NCBI RefSeq assembly: GCF_000210295.1
Contig: NC_026743.1
Location: 2,108,001-2,172,000, forward strand
Direction of reading: 5' to 3'
Source of the DNA: Trypanosoma brucei gambiense DAL972
Lineage: Eukaryota > Euglenozoa > Kinetoplastea > Trypanosomatida > Trypanosomatidae
Length of the DNA: 64,000 bases
The notes under the pieces are model-generated. The model was not told the origin of the DNA. It saw nothing but the letters and a program-made list of their open reading frames with translations, and searched no databases. The translations under genes were made by a program, and so were the position numbers. Of the stretch, positions 1 through 9,067 are shown piece by piece. The stretch's first letter is position 1. Every line of letters starts with the position of its first letter.

Positions 1-373
1 GGACTTTCAATACTGTTGCATTGTGCTTATTCATTCGCTGCCATTACGTAGTGGTTTCATACTTGCTTTAATATACTGCCATCCCCCTCTGTTTTTCTTT
101 TCTCTCACCCCCCTTTCTGGTTGCTCATTTATATATATATATATATGAGCAAACATTTCTATTTCTATGTGCGGTTCCATCGTGACGTTCAGCGCAATCA
201 GTTCACGAGTGGTAGCTGACTACCGCAACCCCTTTTTTTTTGTTGCACGACTCATTTAGTGTTTGAATTGCATTTCCCTCCCCTTTGCGTGTTTATGTGT
301 CATGTCATTTACCCATTTGTATCCTTTTCTTTTTGTTTTTAATGCTTCCCTCCCCCCGGTCTCATAAGTGAAA
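1..373. other. intergenic spacer, left edge
   Basis: No coding region is visible. It is T-rich with a (TA)n run at about 130-146 and a T-run at about 231-241. The left end is probably the 3' UTR of an upstream gene outside the window. The right end is the 5' UTR of the gene at 374, with several pyrimidine tracts that could guide trans-splicing. Confidence 0.6.
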
Positions 374-1240
374 ATGGGCATGCATGAAGGGGCTACGGAG
401 GTTTTCCAGGCCCTTGCAGTTGCGCCGCAAGAGCGCCTGGAATCATTCCTTTCCCTATTCACGGAATTGTGTCCCGCGGAATGCGCGCTCCTCGCGCTTC
501 GTGAGCAGCAACAGCAACAGCAACAACAACAACAACAAAGTAGCAGGAAGGCGGCCACTGATATGGCAGGGGCGTCATTTACAGCTGAAGACGGCGATTT
601 TGCAGAAAATGTTTGGCGACGCTTTAGAGAGCGGCAGGATCATAATGATGCCAATGGGACGAACTCTCACATATCAGAAGCAATGGAAGGCGAGTTGGAG
701 GTTGTAGAGCTCGATGAAAGCACGGCTTGCAGGACGAGCTCCATGACTGCATTTCTCGAGCATGGTATGACGGATGTGGTGCCAACCGTTGGCGTATTCG
801 TTGAAGGTTTGCAAGAGGAATTGGAAAAAAATCGTGAAGGTAAGGAGATGGAGGGAGACCTCGCGGAACCTGCTGAAGAAAGTGGAACAAATATTCTGCA
901 GGAGGTCAATGGCGAGGGGTCCGTGGGGTATGGCGGTGTTGCGTTTGAAGGGGATCCATCAAGTGACTCGGCGTCTGATGCAGTTTCTGTTGAATCTCGG
1001 GAGAGTTCTCGCTCTGACATTAGTTTTGGAGACATCAACTTACCTGGCATCTCCGCAAGTGGTGAATCTAAGGGTGAAGAGCCAACGCCATGCCCTCATG
1101 TGTTTCTGAAAGCTGATGAAGTCAAGGGGTTGGAGGTGGATGAAGATTACGTGCAACCATTCGCGTTGGATCCATATTTTGATTACGAAGGGACTATCGT
1201 TGGAAAGTCCGTTAGGCTTCACCCCCGTGAATTTGTGTGA
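374..1240 (+). CDS. acidic polyQ protein with IFTAP-like C-terminal motif
   Basis: Predicted protein of 288 residues. The reading frame is open a little further upstream but only from a GTG, so the first ATG (374) is taken as start. It is acidic and mostly low complexity, with an 11-glutamine run coded by mixed CAG/CAA (about 506-538) and Ser/Glu-rich middle sections. The only compact conserved-looking part is the C terminus (residues about 256-288), where V260-Q261-x-F-x-L-D-x-x-F-D-Y271 stands out. From memory this resembles the C-terminal motif of IFTAP (C11orf74), a small intraflagellar-transport-A associated protein of ciliates and animals, which is also short, acidic and disordered. That would fit a flagellated cell, but the match is short and recalled. 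The coding call is solid because the frame is long and base composition differs from the spacers. The function is an inference. Confidence 0.8.
   Translation: MGMHEGATEVFQALAVAPQERLESFLSLFTELCPAECALLALREQQQQQQQQQQQSSRKAATDMAGASFTAEDGDFAENVWRRFRERQDHNDANGTNSHISEAMEGELEVVELDESTACRTSSMTAFLEHGMTDVVPTVGVFVEGLQEELEKNREGKEMEGDLAEPAEESGTNILQEVNGEGSVGYGGVAFEGDPSSDSASDAVSVESRESSRSDISFGDINLPGISASGESKGEEPTPCPHVFLKADEVKGLEVDEDYVQPFALDPYFDYEGTIVGKSVRLHPREFV
506..538 (+). repeat. polyglutamine CAG/CAA tract inside CDS
   Basis: Eleven consecutive Gln codons, mostly CAA with interspersed CAG. The mixture suggests a tract that is relatively stable at DNA level. Confidence 0.9.
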
Positions 1241-1995
1241 GCATGATGTCGGGTTGTGCGTTGAAAGGGCCGTTAGAACTTGATGACCTTCACTCTCCTG
1301 CCTTTCCCTCGTTCATGCAATTCGTCGGCACTGGCCCCTCTGATACAGAGTGACTTTACGTGAAAATGGTGGCAGGGTCCATGAGAGACTCCAGTTTTTG
1401 TTGGTTCAGTTGGATGTTCGTCTTTCTTGAGGGGGTTTTCTTTTCTATAAAATTGCACTCCTTTGGTTGTTTCTCCACTTGGAATGGCCGTTCCGCATTC
1501 TTTTTTTTTTTTTACCAGGGGTGTGGCTATATATCATTCATCGTGCAGGTCAACTAATGTGTGGGCTGCGGTGCTTTCGCGTCTTATGCGCATATATTCG
1601 TGTGTGCACAGACGATGGAATGCAACAGCATGGTGCCACTTTTAGTTTGAATTTCGTTTTGGCTAACTGGGATCATGACATCGTTATTTTCTTTGTGCTC
1701 TTTATATCATTCATGTTGCTCTTTTTTCCACTCACCCATTTCCTGGAAACGCTTCGTATGATTAGTATCAAAACCACCGTCACCGCCAAAACGAACGTGG
1801 TGCGTGAAGGAAAGGGTTGAAGAAGAACAACAACAATAAAACAAAACCGAAGGAGAAGGAACGAAGTGCATCCCTTGCCTGTGCAAGAGCTGCACCCTCC
1901 AGAGTCTAAAAACTAGCTAACAGAAGTGCAGGCGTGAGAAATAGGTTGCACACCGCGGCGCAGTCCACAAAAGAGAAGGAAGCGGAGAGGTAAAT

Positions 1996-2027
<32 letters not shown>

Positions 2028-2160
2028 CTAGATAGATATTCTTCTCTCCATATATCTACTTAGTTGCATAGCTGATTGCTTATATTTTAATTGTTTTCCC
2101 CCCTCTACTCTCCTTATTTTCCCCCATCCCCACTCCCTTTGACGGCGCTTATTATTACTC
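1241..2160. other. intergenic spacer with polypyrimidine tracts
   Basis: No gene seen. A T-run at 1500-1514 followed by ACCAG is a typical splice-acceptor arrangement but has no convincing ORF behind it. An (AC)n-(AT)n microsatellite sits at about 1995-2028. A C/T-rich stretch at about 2096-2140 lies directly before the ATG at 2161 with no AG in between, so the spliced leader is more likely added near 2061 or 2069 (CTTAG / CATAG). Confidence 0.6.
1995..2028. repeat. (AC)n-(AT)n compound microsatellite
   Basis: About seven AC units running directly into about ten AT units. It lies in the 5' flank of the gene at 2161. Confidence 0.9.
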
Positions 2161-3927
2161 ATGCCCGTCCATGCCCATGCCATGTGGAATTCTCTTTGCT
2201 TCTACAAGGCGTATTTACCACCAGAGGACACCGTAAGGGCAACTGGCTACGTGGTATTGGCTCTGGAGGAACCGGAAGAGGGGGAAGAGGAGGTTTCGCC
2301 GGTACCGCGTGAGAACTCAAACGAGAGGGGCGTATCGCCATCGCTGTCGCATTTGGATTGGCCAGATGATGGCGCTTTATTTCCAGGGGACCGATTGACC
2401 GCCGGTGCAGCGACGAACAGCTCTCAGCTAAGCGATTTACTACCATCCCATGAGAGGTCAGTGATGGATAGGGACACCAAACTTCAGTTTTTTCTTTTCC
2501 GAAAGGAAGACGTCTCGCCGCCGTATATGAAGGGGATGCTCGGTAAAATACGTCATTGTTTTTTGCTCTGTTTGCAAGGCGATCGTGGGAACCCATGCCA
2601 CTGCCACAGGGCACACCTTTTGAACGAAGATGCCTGGCGTTTGAAGCTCAGTTCATTTGATTTTTCAACTCTGTGTGTGTCATCCAACTTTTCGTTACGG
2701 TACATAGACGTCACTCACGTCCGTCCGACCGCGGGGTTTTTGTTCACCTGTGGTCTGCTTCACGAGCGAATCATTGTCGCGGCGCAACCTATTCTCTGCC
2801 GCTACAATGACAAGTGCCGCTACGGTTCGCAGTGCCTTTTCGTTCATGCTGACATTGGTGGTGACAATCTCACAAAAACGACAGCCGCCACCCCCCTGAG
2901 AAATTTGTTGCCCCCACAGGAGGGTCTCGACACTTTTTTGGCTCAGTTGGAGGAGGTGGAGCTCCAAACTGTAGGGGATGTGCAACGGCTGAGCACAAAG
3001 GCATTTGACGCTTTTGTCGGCGGATGTGAACCACAATGGACCCCATTATGGCTAAACATATCAATTTTCCGTGAAATTCAACCCAAGGCATCGCTGGAAA
3101 GTGTGCTAATTTCTTTTCCTGGTGTTACTGCGCCGGTAGTTCTGCCGCCAAATCTGACAAACGTACTTTCGTTGTTGGACATGTCTCAGAAAGATTTCTA
3201 CAAACTGAAACTCACCATCAATGTACAGGCAGCGTGCGAAAAGATACGGGCCCGCTTTTGGTCTAGCAGAGATTACAGGACGTTAGACCTCAAAAGGGAA
3301 GGTGCGAAATCCTTTTTCACGAACGTCACTTTAGAAATTTTACAGTTTCGATCAACAATGGCGGACTGTAGTTGGCGCAAGAAGGATCCAATGCGGCAGG
3401 TGGTGACCTCGCTGATGACGTACGTGGATCACAAGAAGTGTCACTGCAATGTCACTTGCGGGAGCCGAAGGCACTGGTCGATGCATAAGTCAGCACTATC
3501 TTCCAACGGAAATGGGATGAGTAATGCCACATTTCCCGACCATTCCTGGTGTACATGTCCGCGTTCTACTGTGATGGCTGTCAACTATGAGCTCAGCACA
3601 CCCAGCGGCTCTCGATGCTCGGAGCAAAATGCACTGGGTAAATTGGCATCCATGGGCCTCCCCACATGTGCTGTACGGGAAGTATTTGTGCATGGGGAAC
3701 ATCAGGGATCAAAAAAGGACCCTAATCCGCTGTTTCCATGCGGTGTCTGTGAGAATATGTTGCGGAAGGTTGCCCACGATGTATTGGAAATTCATGGTGG
3801 AGACGTTATGTTGTACATGTACGACTCCACTCACAACCCCAAGAGACTTGTTTATCTTCCCATAACCGAAATTTCTTATAGGGACGACATGGGGTTTAGG
3901 GAGTTTGTGGCGGATCTTCATGAGTAG
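2161..3927 (+). CDS. CCCH zinc finger protein with cytidine-deaminase-like domain
   Basis: Protein of 588 residues. A CCCH zinc finger of spacing C-x5-C-x5-C-x3-H is clear at C213, C219, C225 and H229; such fingers usually bind RNA. The C-terminal third carries the two zinc signatures of the cytidine deaminase fold: C486-S-E488 (ligand plus catalytic Glu) followed by a helix, then P526-C527-x-x-C530 at the start of the next helix. This matches, from memory, the kinetoplastid LmjF36.5940-like deaminase clade described in the Iyer/Aravind survey of deaminases; the recalled Leishmania number also fits the synteny here. An extra Cys/His cluster (C427, H428, C429, C433; C464, C466) lies just before the core. 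The substrate is unknown: RNA editing or nucleotide deamination are both possible, and the RNA-binding finger favours RNA. If splicing used the AG inside the ORF (about 2208), the start would move to the ATG at 2464. Confidence 0.85.
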   Translation: MPVHAHAMWNSLCFYKAYLPPEDTVRATGYVVLALEEPEEGEEEVSPVPRENSNERGVSPSLSHLDWPDDGALFPGDRLTAGAATNSSQLSDLLPSHERSVMDRDTKLQFFLFRKEDVSPPYMKGMLGKIRHCFLLCLQGDRGNPCHCHRAHLLNEDAWRLKLSSFDFSTLCVSSNFSLRYIDVTHVRPTAGFLFTCGLLHERIIVAAQPILCRYNDKCRYGSQCLFVHADIGGDNLTKTTAATPLRNLLPPQEGLDTFLAQLEEVELQTVGDVQRLSTKAFDAFVGGCEPQWTPLWLNISIFREIQPKASLESVLISFPGVTAPVVLPPNLTNVLSLLDMSQKDFYKLKLTINVQAACEKIRARFWSSRDYRTLDLKREGAKSFFTNVTLEILQFRSTMADCSWRKKDPMRQVVTSLMTYVDHKKCHCNVTCGSRRHWSMHKSALSSNGNGMSNATFPDHSWCTCPRSTVMAVNYELSTPSGSRCSEQNALGKLASMGLPTCAVREVFVHGEHQGSKKDPNPLFPCGVCENMLRKVAHDVLEIHGGDVMLYMYDSTHNPKRLVYLPITEISYRDDMGFREFVADLHE

Positions 3928-4560
3928 TGGTACCTTATTGTTACTCTCGGTATTTTCACGCACACCTCCCCCCTTGTCAACTCCTCTACCTCCCTTTCGT
4001 TTGGAGCGGTAGATGTTTTGCGGGTGGATATCCATTCGATGTCTGTTTGTAGTTTTTTTTCTTTCTTTTTATCGCGGTTATTTGGTTGTCTCTTCACAAC
4101 GTTCGTCAAATGCCACGCGGAAGCTATGTGAATATGCAAGCATTTGTTCCTCTTGATGTTGTCTTGGTCTTTTTCTATTTCGTTTGCGCTGGTGTGTACG
4201 TTTTTGTGAGACATCAATTCAATCTTACGTTTGTTTTGTCTATGCGCCTGAGCGACGCAGAGGACGTAGTCGTAATCACTTTCGTGCTATCAATTCCCAC
4301 TTTTAATATCTGTTTGGAGACTCGCCATTGTTCATTCTGTTTTGTTTCTCCAGCCAAATTCCCCGTCGACTGATTCGCTAACCGCATGCGGTGGGTTAAC
4401 GGATGAAGCGTATCTGAGGGCGTGTCCACTTTTTTTTTTTTTTTGCTTTCTTTTAACTACTAATACTAATTCTGTTAGTAAATATATTTTCGTCTTGTTT
4501 TTCACCTCCCTTGTCTCGCCTCTGCCGCTCTCAAAAGCAAAAAAAAACAAGTGAAGAATT
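3928..4560. other. intergenic spacer
   Basis: No gene seen. A long T-run at about 4430-4444, followed by further pyrimidines and TTAG near 4478, is the likely trans-splice region of the gene at 4561. An A-rich stretch lies directly before its ATG. Confidence 0.6.
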
Positions 4561-6201
4561 ATGACCACAATTTTAGAAAATGACAGAGCCTTCCGCATCG
4601 AATCAAATAGGGCAATGACGGTTTCCATCCATCTTATTGCCGTGGTATTGGCTTTTTTGACTCTAATTCTTGCGCCAACAGAAGTGGAGGGCGTCCCGGC
4701 TATACAGTACAAAACAAGTACGCGAAGGACAATGAACTGCGATAGGTTCACCAAGAACATCGATGAATGCGATACCGATAAGTACCATACGCTTTTACTT
4801 CTTCAAGCACTTCCATACATTTTGGTGGCCGTGTCTCTGTTATTTTTCATACCTATTTACTTTGTTTGCAAATATGTGTTTGACTGCTGTGGTGGGCGGA
4901 GGCAAAGCGTTAATTTCTGCCACCCCGACAAACGCAGCGCAACCGTCTACAACCGAATGGACCTTTTGCGACCGCGTATATTTGCAGTAGTCGCCGCAGT
5001 CGTATGTCTCGCAGCAGCAATTTTGGGTTGCTTGGCCATGTTGGTTATTCAGCAGTGCATGAGGGATGTTCGTAGCAGGGTACGCAACATCGTGGATATG
5101 GCGGTCGGATATGAGAAATTACATATGAGTGCAATGAAAGTCGCGCTTTACAATAGCGAAACTGATTCTGAATATCCATTTTTGCTTTCGAGTTTAGAGT
5201 CGAATGGACCGCAGTTAAACACCTTATTTCGCAGTCGTGTGGAAACAGTCAAGGGCATTTATGACCGAACGGTTTTAAGCGCTGTTAACGCCGGGAGAAG
5301 AGCGGGGTTTTGGATGCTCGGTCTCTTTTTGGCTCCTACAGTCCTTACGCTGGTGGGGCTACCGGTAGCATTTTGTAACTACAGGCGGTACGTCTCCATG
5401 TTCCTCTTTTTGTTTATTGGTGTTTTTGGCATTATTGTGTGGACCACCGCAGGGGCTTTTGCTGCACTCAATTTCTTTATTACGGACAGTTGCTTTGAGG
5501 TTGAGGAGTTTGCAGAGGGACGCTCCAACATTCTCACCGCGTTATCGGAGTGTGACGAGACAAGTTTAACTAGACCTACGGCTATCATTGAGTCACTCTT
5601 TAAATCACAGGCGGGCAAAACGTGTGAAATATTGAAACCATATTGCTACAATGACGGACAGGACTCCACATCTAGTGCCACCAGCGGTTCCGTTTTTTCC
5701 TGCCCTAAAGACATGTCGTGTGACAATGTGACGGACCTACAGATGGCTGCATGGGTTGATTCGACAATTGTTATCGCACAGGGAATTGTTAATAACAGTG
5801 GCGCTCTTCAAGAGGCGAAGAATAAAGGACATTTTTGTTCGTCTGTTCGTGACGGGGGAATGTGTGACTTGCGGAAATGCGCCAGTGACTGTAAGTTGGG
5901 AAATTCGTTAAGTAATGTTGGCCGTGTTGCCAAAAGTGTACTGGTGGGAGTAACAGCGGTTTCGAGGGCGCGCGCGATGCACGAGACGGTCAGCAGTGCG
6001 CTAGGCAGTTGTGAGTCGGTTTTAACGACTTTAGCGAGTGCAATGCTCTCCCCATGTAAAACCGCAACCAAAAGTTTGTTCGTCGTGGAGGAGTGCCTTG
6101 GCCTTCTTGGCTTAGGCTGTATTTTAGCTATGTTTGTGTACGCCATAGGGGCGAAACGCTTCATTTCTCTGAAAAAGGCGTACGTCCCACAGAACGACTA
6201 A
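4561..6201 (+). CDS. polytopic membrane protein, prominin/tweety-like topology
   Basis: Protein of 546 residues with a hydrophobic N-terminal segment (about 20-40, signal peptide or anchor) and five further membrane spans: about 77-103, 139-164, 248-272, 278-303 and 508-532. A Cys-rich short loop follows the first span (C103, C109, C110, C120). Two long loops (165-247 and 304-507) lie on the same side, the second with many paired cysteines. Signal peptide, five spans, two large extracellular loops and a Cys-rich first cytosolic loop is the layout of the prominin family, and tweety channels are similar. No family motif could be verified by eye, so this is a topology argument only. Prominins sit in membrane protrusions and flagella in other eukaryotes. 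An alternative start at M19 (4615) would place the hydrophobic segment right at the N terminus. Confidence 0.85.
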   Translation: MTTILENDRAFRIESNRAMTVSIHLIAVVLAFLTLILAPTEVEGVPAIQYKTSTRRTMNCDRFTKNIDECDTDKYHTLLLLQALPYILVAVSLLFFIPIYFVCKYVFDCCGGRRQSVNFCHPDKRSATVYNRMDLLRPRIFAVVAAVVCLAAAILGCLAMLVIQQCMRDVRSRVRNIVDMAVGYEKLHMSAMKVALYNSETDSEYPFLLSSLESNGPQLNTLFRSRVETVKGIYDRTVLSAVNAGRRAGFWMLGLFLAPTVLTLVGLPVAFCNYRRYVSMFLFLFIGVFGIIVWTTAGAFAALNFFITDSCFEVEEFAEGRSNILTALSECDETSLTRPTAIIESLFKSQAGKTCEILKPYCYNDGQDSTSSATSGSVFSCPKDMSCDNVTDLQMAAWVDSTIVIAQGIVNNSGALQEAKNKGHFCSSVRDGGMCDLRKCASDCKLGNSLSNVGRVAKSVLVGVTAVSRARAMHETVSSALGSCESVLTTLASAMLSPCKTATKSLFVVEECLGLLGLGCILAMFVYAIGAKRFISLKKAYVPQND

Positions 6202-7692
6202 TAACATTTTCTTTTTACGTTGTGCTCTCTTTTCGCTCCTTCCCATCGTTCCTTTGCCTCTCCATCTCTCCATCTTTCTCACTTTATTTTTTTTCTTCCC
6301 CCCTCCAGTTCTTTCTATTCGTGCTGACAATTACCCCCTTTTTTATGCTCTTTGAATTGTATGGCTTTACTCGCCATCCATCAATAGTGACACAAGCAGA
6401 ATGAGCGTGAGGTTTTTAAGTTGACACGAAATGAATGGAATGGAGGCGAAGAAGAATATGAGCGAGACCCGAGAGATGTTGATTTTGATGAAGCTTTGCG
6501 CAGGGAGTAGAAGGGGTGAGGAAAAAAAAATTCCAAAACTGGTAATCACATCTATCTATGAGAAGTACGTATTTTGTTTTCATTCTTACTTTATTTAAAT
6601 AAATAAATATATATAATTTTTTGCTCATTAGGTGGTTTGGGACCGGAATGACATTATCCGTATCTTTCCTACTGATTTGTTGTTTGCGTTGCGGTGTGGG
6701 GCACTTCAGGTAGTAGTGACTCTCTTACTTTTTTTTTTTTACATTTTTGTTTATAGAAGTGGAGGGGGAGTTTGGCACGGCGGGGCGGGCGAGGCGTGAG
6801 GGGAGGGGGGCAGGGGAAAACACACGACGCCGCGTGTTTTTTTGTTTGCCTTCTTTTTTTTTCTTTTTTGTCATGTGTTGTGTTGGTGATGAGGGACGGT
6901 GAGGAAAATGGCCAGTTGTGAGATTTATGTGTGCTTTGGGACGTAAATGGACTTGGACTGGGGTGGAGGTAAGGGAATTTTAATACGATACTCAGTTTGC
7001 ATGTAGCGCCACTGTGTTGTACACTGAACCTTGATTTGTGTGTAAGTTAGAGACGAAAAAAGGAGAAAAAAATTACGTGAGGATTAAAAAAAAAAATAAT
7101 AAATGCCTTGAGAAAATGTTGGAATTTACTTTACCACTCGTTTGTGCGCTTTTGCGGTCCCTCTACGCTTTTCCCTTCTTCACTTCACTCCCATTCCGTC
7201 TTCTCTTTTTTTCCCTCTCCCCATTTTCCTCTGTTTCCTTGCCCCTAATTACCAATTCTTTCGTTTTCATTTATCCGAACTTGTAAAATGAAACAGAAAA
7301 TGGAAAGAAAAGACAAGAAGTGCGGGGAGGGGGGCGGGAGAAAATGTCACGTGTTAGTATTGCTTTAGTGTTTTTTCGTTTTCACTCTCTCTCTCTCTCT
7401 CTCCAATATGTTTTGCATGCCATATTTCCGCTCCGTCAGTAGTAGAGTGACTTTGTCGGTCTCTGTTGTAACGTTATTGTTTATTCTTACTATTATTGTT
7501 GATCTCCCCACCATCATCTTATTGCTTCTTCTTTTCCCCTTCCCCTTGTTGTTTCTTCCGTTGCGTTATTTTATTTGTACCGTACGCGTTTCCACACACA
7601 CACATACACACAATATATATATGTACTCAATATATATACTGTAAGGACACATCCCGCATCTGGAGGGGAAAATAGTTTAGCGAATCACGCAG
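6202..7692. other. long intergenic spacer (1.5 kb)
   Basis: No convincing gene. It holds many T and C/T runs, a G-rich patch at about 6765-6815, a (CT)n tract at 7384-7403, and mixed (CA)/(TA) repeats at about 7594-7640 just before the next gene. The small ORFs inside are hydrophobic only because T-rich repeats translate to Phe/Leu/Ser. Confidence 0.6.
7384..7403. repeat. (CT)n tract
   Basis: About ten CT units. Pyrimidine runs of this kind act as splice-acceptor signals in trypanosomes, but the nearest gene is 290 bp downstream. Confidence 0.8.
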
Positions 7693-8559
7693 ATGTCATC
7701 GCTTGCCGAGAGACTCGTGCAACAGTTGCTGAAATTTCATCAACGTGGAGCTGAGCTCGAACAGGAGCAGAAGACGCTTGCGGAGGAGGAGAAATGCAAC
7801 CAAACTCTCCAGGAACGCCTCAAACAAATGCAAGAACAAGTGCAGAAGGTGCGGGAAATCCGTGCGGTACTTAACGAACACAACCGTGCGGCGGAGGAAA
7901 AGTATGAGCAGGCAATAAAAGATGATGAGGCAAAGCGGGCGCTGATGTCAGAGGAATTGCAGGCAACTTTATCAGAGGTGAATTCATATGCAGAGGAAAT
8001 TGCGCACATGGAAGCAAAAGCGGCGCAAGAGAATAAGCTACTGAAGGAACAACTTGAGATATACACCAGATTTCACTTGGATGGGCAGGACAAATACAAT
8101 GAAATCATGCGTTCCAGGGAGCAGGAATACGCCAAGTTGGAGGCGAAGAAGGAAGCGGACGCCGCCCGGAAACCGCAGCTTCTGGCCGAATTATCGGAAG
8201 AAAATGAGCGTTTCCTTCAAACTCGTAAGGAGGAAAAGGAACTTGAAGTTCTAATGGATGGTTGGGTGGCACGTGTAACGGAGCTTCAAGAAAGGTTTTT
8301 AAAAGCAAGAAGGTTCTTTGAAAGTTTTAAGGAAGAAAAGGAAAGACATGTGAAGCGGATTCGATCACTTGAAAGTGAAAAAACTGTGTTGTTGGCGCGG
8401 GTGGAAAGATGTAGAGCAGAGCGTGACAAGGAGCAAGCAAAGGCGAAGGCATTCGAGGAAAAGGTCATCACACAAAAGAAACAGATAGAGAAACTTAGTG
8501 CCGTTGCACACATGCTCGAGTCCGGTAGCTTAGCAGAGAGTACAGATGCGGCAACATAG
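7693..8559 (+). CDS. taxilin-like coiled-coil protein
   Basis: Protein of 288 residues, almost entirely charged heptad-type coiled coil (about 5-280). Two segments resemble the taxilin domain: E-N-K-L-L-K-E-Q-L near residue 118, and a downstream FF-x-S-F-K-x-E-K with a following K-R-I-R-x-L-E-S-E-K block near 215-235. In animal taxilins the same order (short acidic helix, then F-x-x-F-K-x-E-M and K-x-I-K-x-L-E-K-E) is seen. Taxilins bind syntaxins and nascent-polypeptide-associated complex in trafficking. The protein is shorter than animal taxilins (about 500 residues) because it lacks their extended termini. Generic coiled coils can mimic this pattern, so another coiled-coil family is possible. 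The ATG follows a (CA)/(TA)-rich 5' flank. Confidence 0.8.
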   Translation: MSSLAERLVQQLLKFHQRGAELEQEQKTLAEEEKCNQTLQERLKQMQEQVQKVREIRAVLNEHNRAAEEKYEQAIKDDEAKRALMSEELQATLSEVNSYAEEIAHMEAKAAQENKLLKEQLEIYTRFHLDGQDKYNEIMRSREQEYAKLEAKKEADAARKPQLLAELSEENERFLQTRKEEKELEVLMDGWVARVTELQERFLKARRFFESFKEEKERHVKRIRSLESEKTVLLARVERCRAERDKEQAKAKAFEEKVITQKKQIEKLSAVAHMLESGSLAESTDAAT

Positions 8560-9067
8560 AGAGTTTTCCTGTTTCCCTTTCTCTTTTTTATATTTTTATT
8601 TCTGCCTTTTTTTGTTTTGTCCTGCTCGTGTGTGTGTGTGTGTTTTTGTTTTTTTGTTCTTCCATGTTTCGGACGTCTCTCGGTGTGTATGGTAAAAAGA
8701 TATGTTGTAACCACACATCGTAATGACCTTGACATATTCACCAGGTGCATTCGCCCGTGCCGTTTGTGTTTTGAGTTTCCACAGCTAATTGTGAAGAAAT
8801 AGGGTTTAATAACGGTTATGGTGTCCACCACCTGTCTGGTGGGCCCCACGTGGGTGGCCCCTCAATTAGTTATTACTATTATTACTATTATTAATATTGT
8901 TGTTGTCATTTCTTCTCATTTTGTTGTCTGGGTTTCGTCCCTGTGTTCCGTTTTACCTTGTCGCTGTGGTTGTATACACGCTTTGCATTGCGGCCTTCTT
9001 TTTGTTTTTTTTGTCTTCACGTGACTCCTCATCTCAAAAAAAAAAAAAAAATACAGGGCAATTTAAG
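8560..9067. other. intergenic spacer
   Basis: No gene seen. Contains a (TG)n run at about 8628-8643, a GC-rich patch with a 10-bp CACGTG-centred palindrome at 8845-8854, an (ATT)n-type run at about 8868-8898, and the splice signal of the next gene. Confidence 0.6.
8992..9056 (+). promoter_or_regulatory. probable trans-splice acceptor of the Maelstrom-domain gene
   Basis: A T-rich tract (about 8996-9020) is followed by an A-run and then ACAG, with the AG at 9055-9056. The ATG at 9068 follows 11 bases later, which decides against the longer open frame starting upstream at 8897 from an in-frame ATG. Confidence 0.55.

Noticed and set aside
7408..7644. 78-codon + strand ORF with hydrophobic middle
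   Set aside because: It runs through T/C repeats and ends in (CA)/(TA) repeats, so the apparent membrane span is compositional.
8897..9067. 57-codon N-terminal extension of the Maelstrom-domain protein
   Set aside because: It lies in T-rich sequence upstream of the likely splice acceptor at 9055, and its translation is low complexity.
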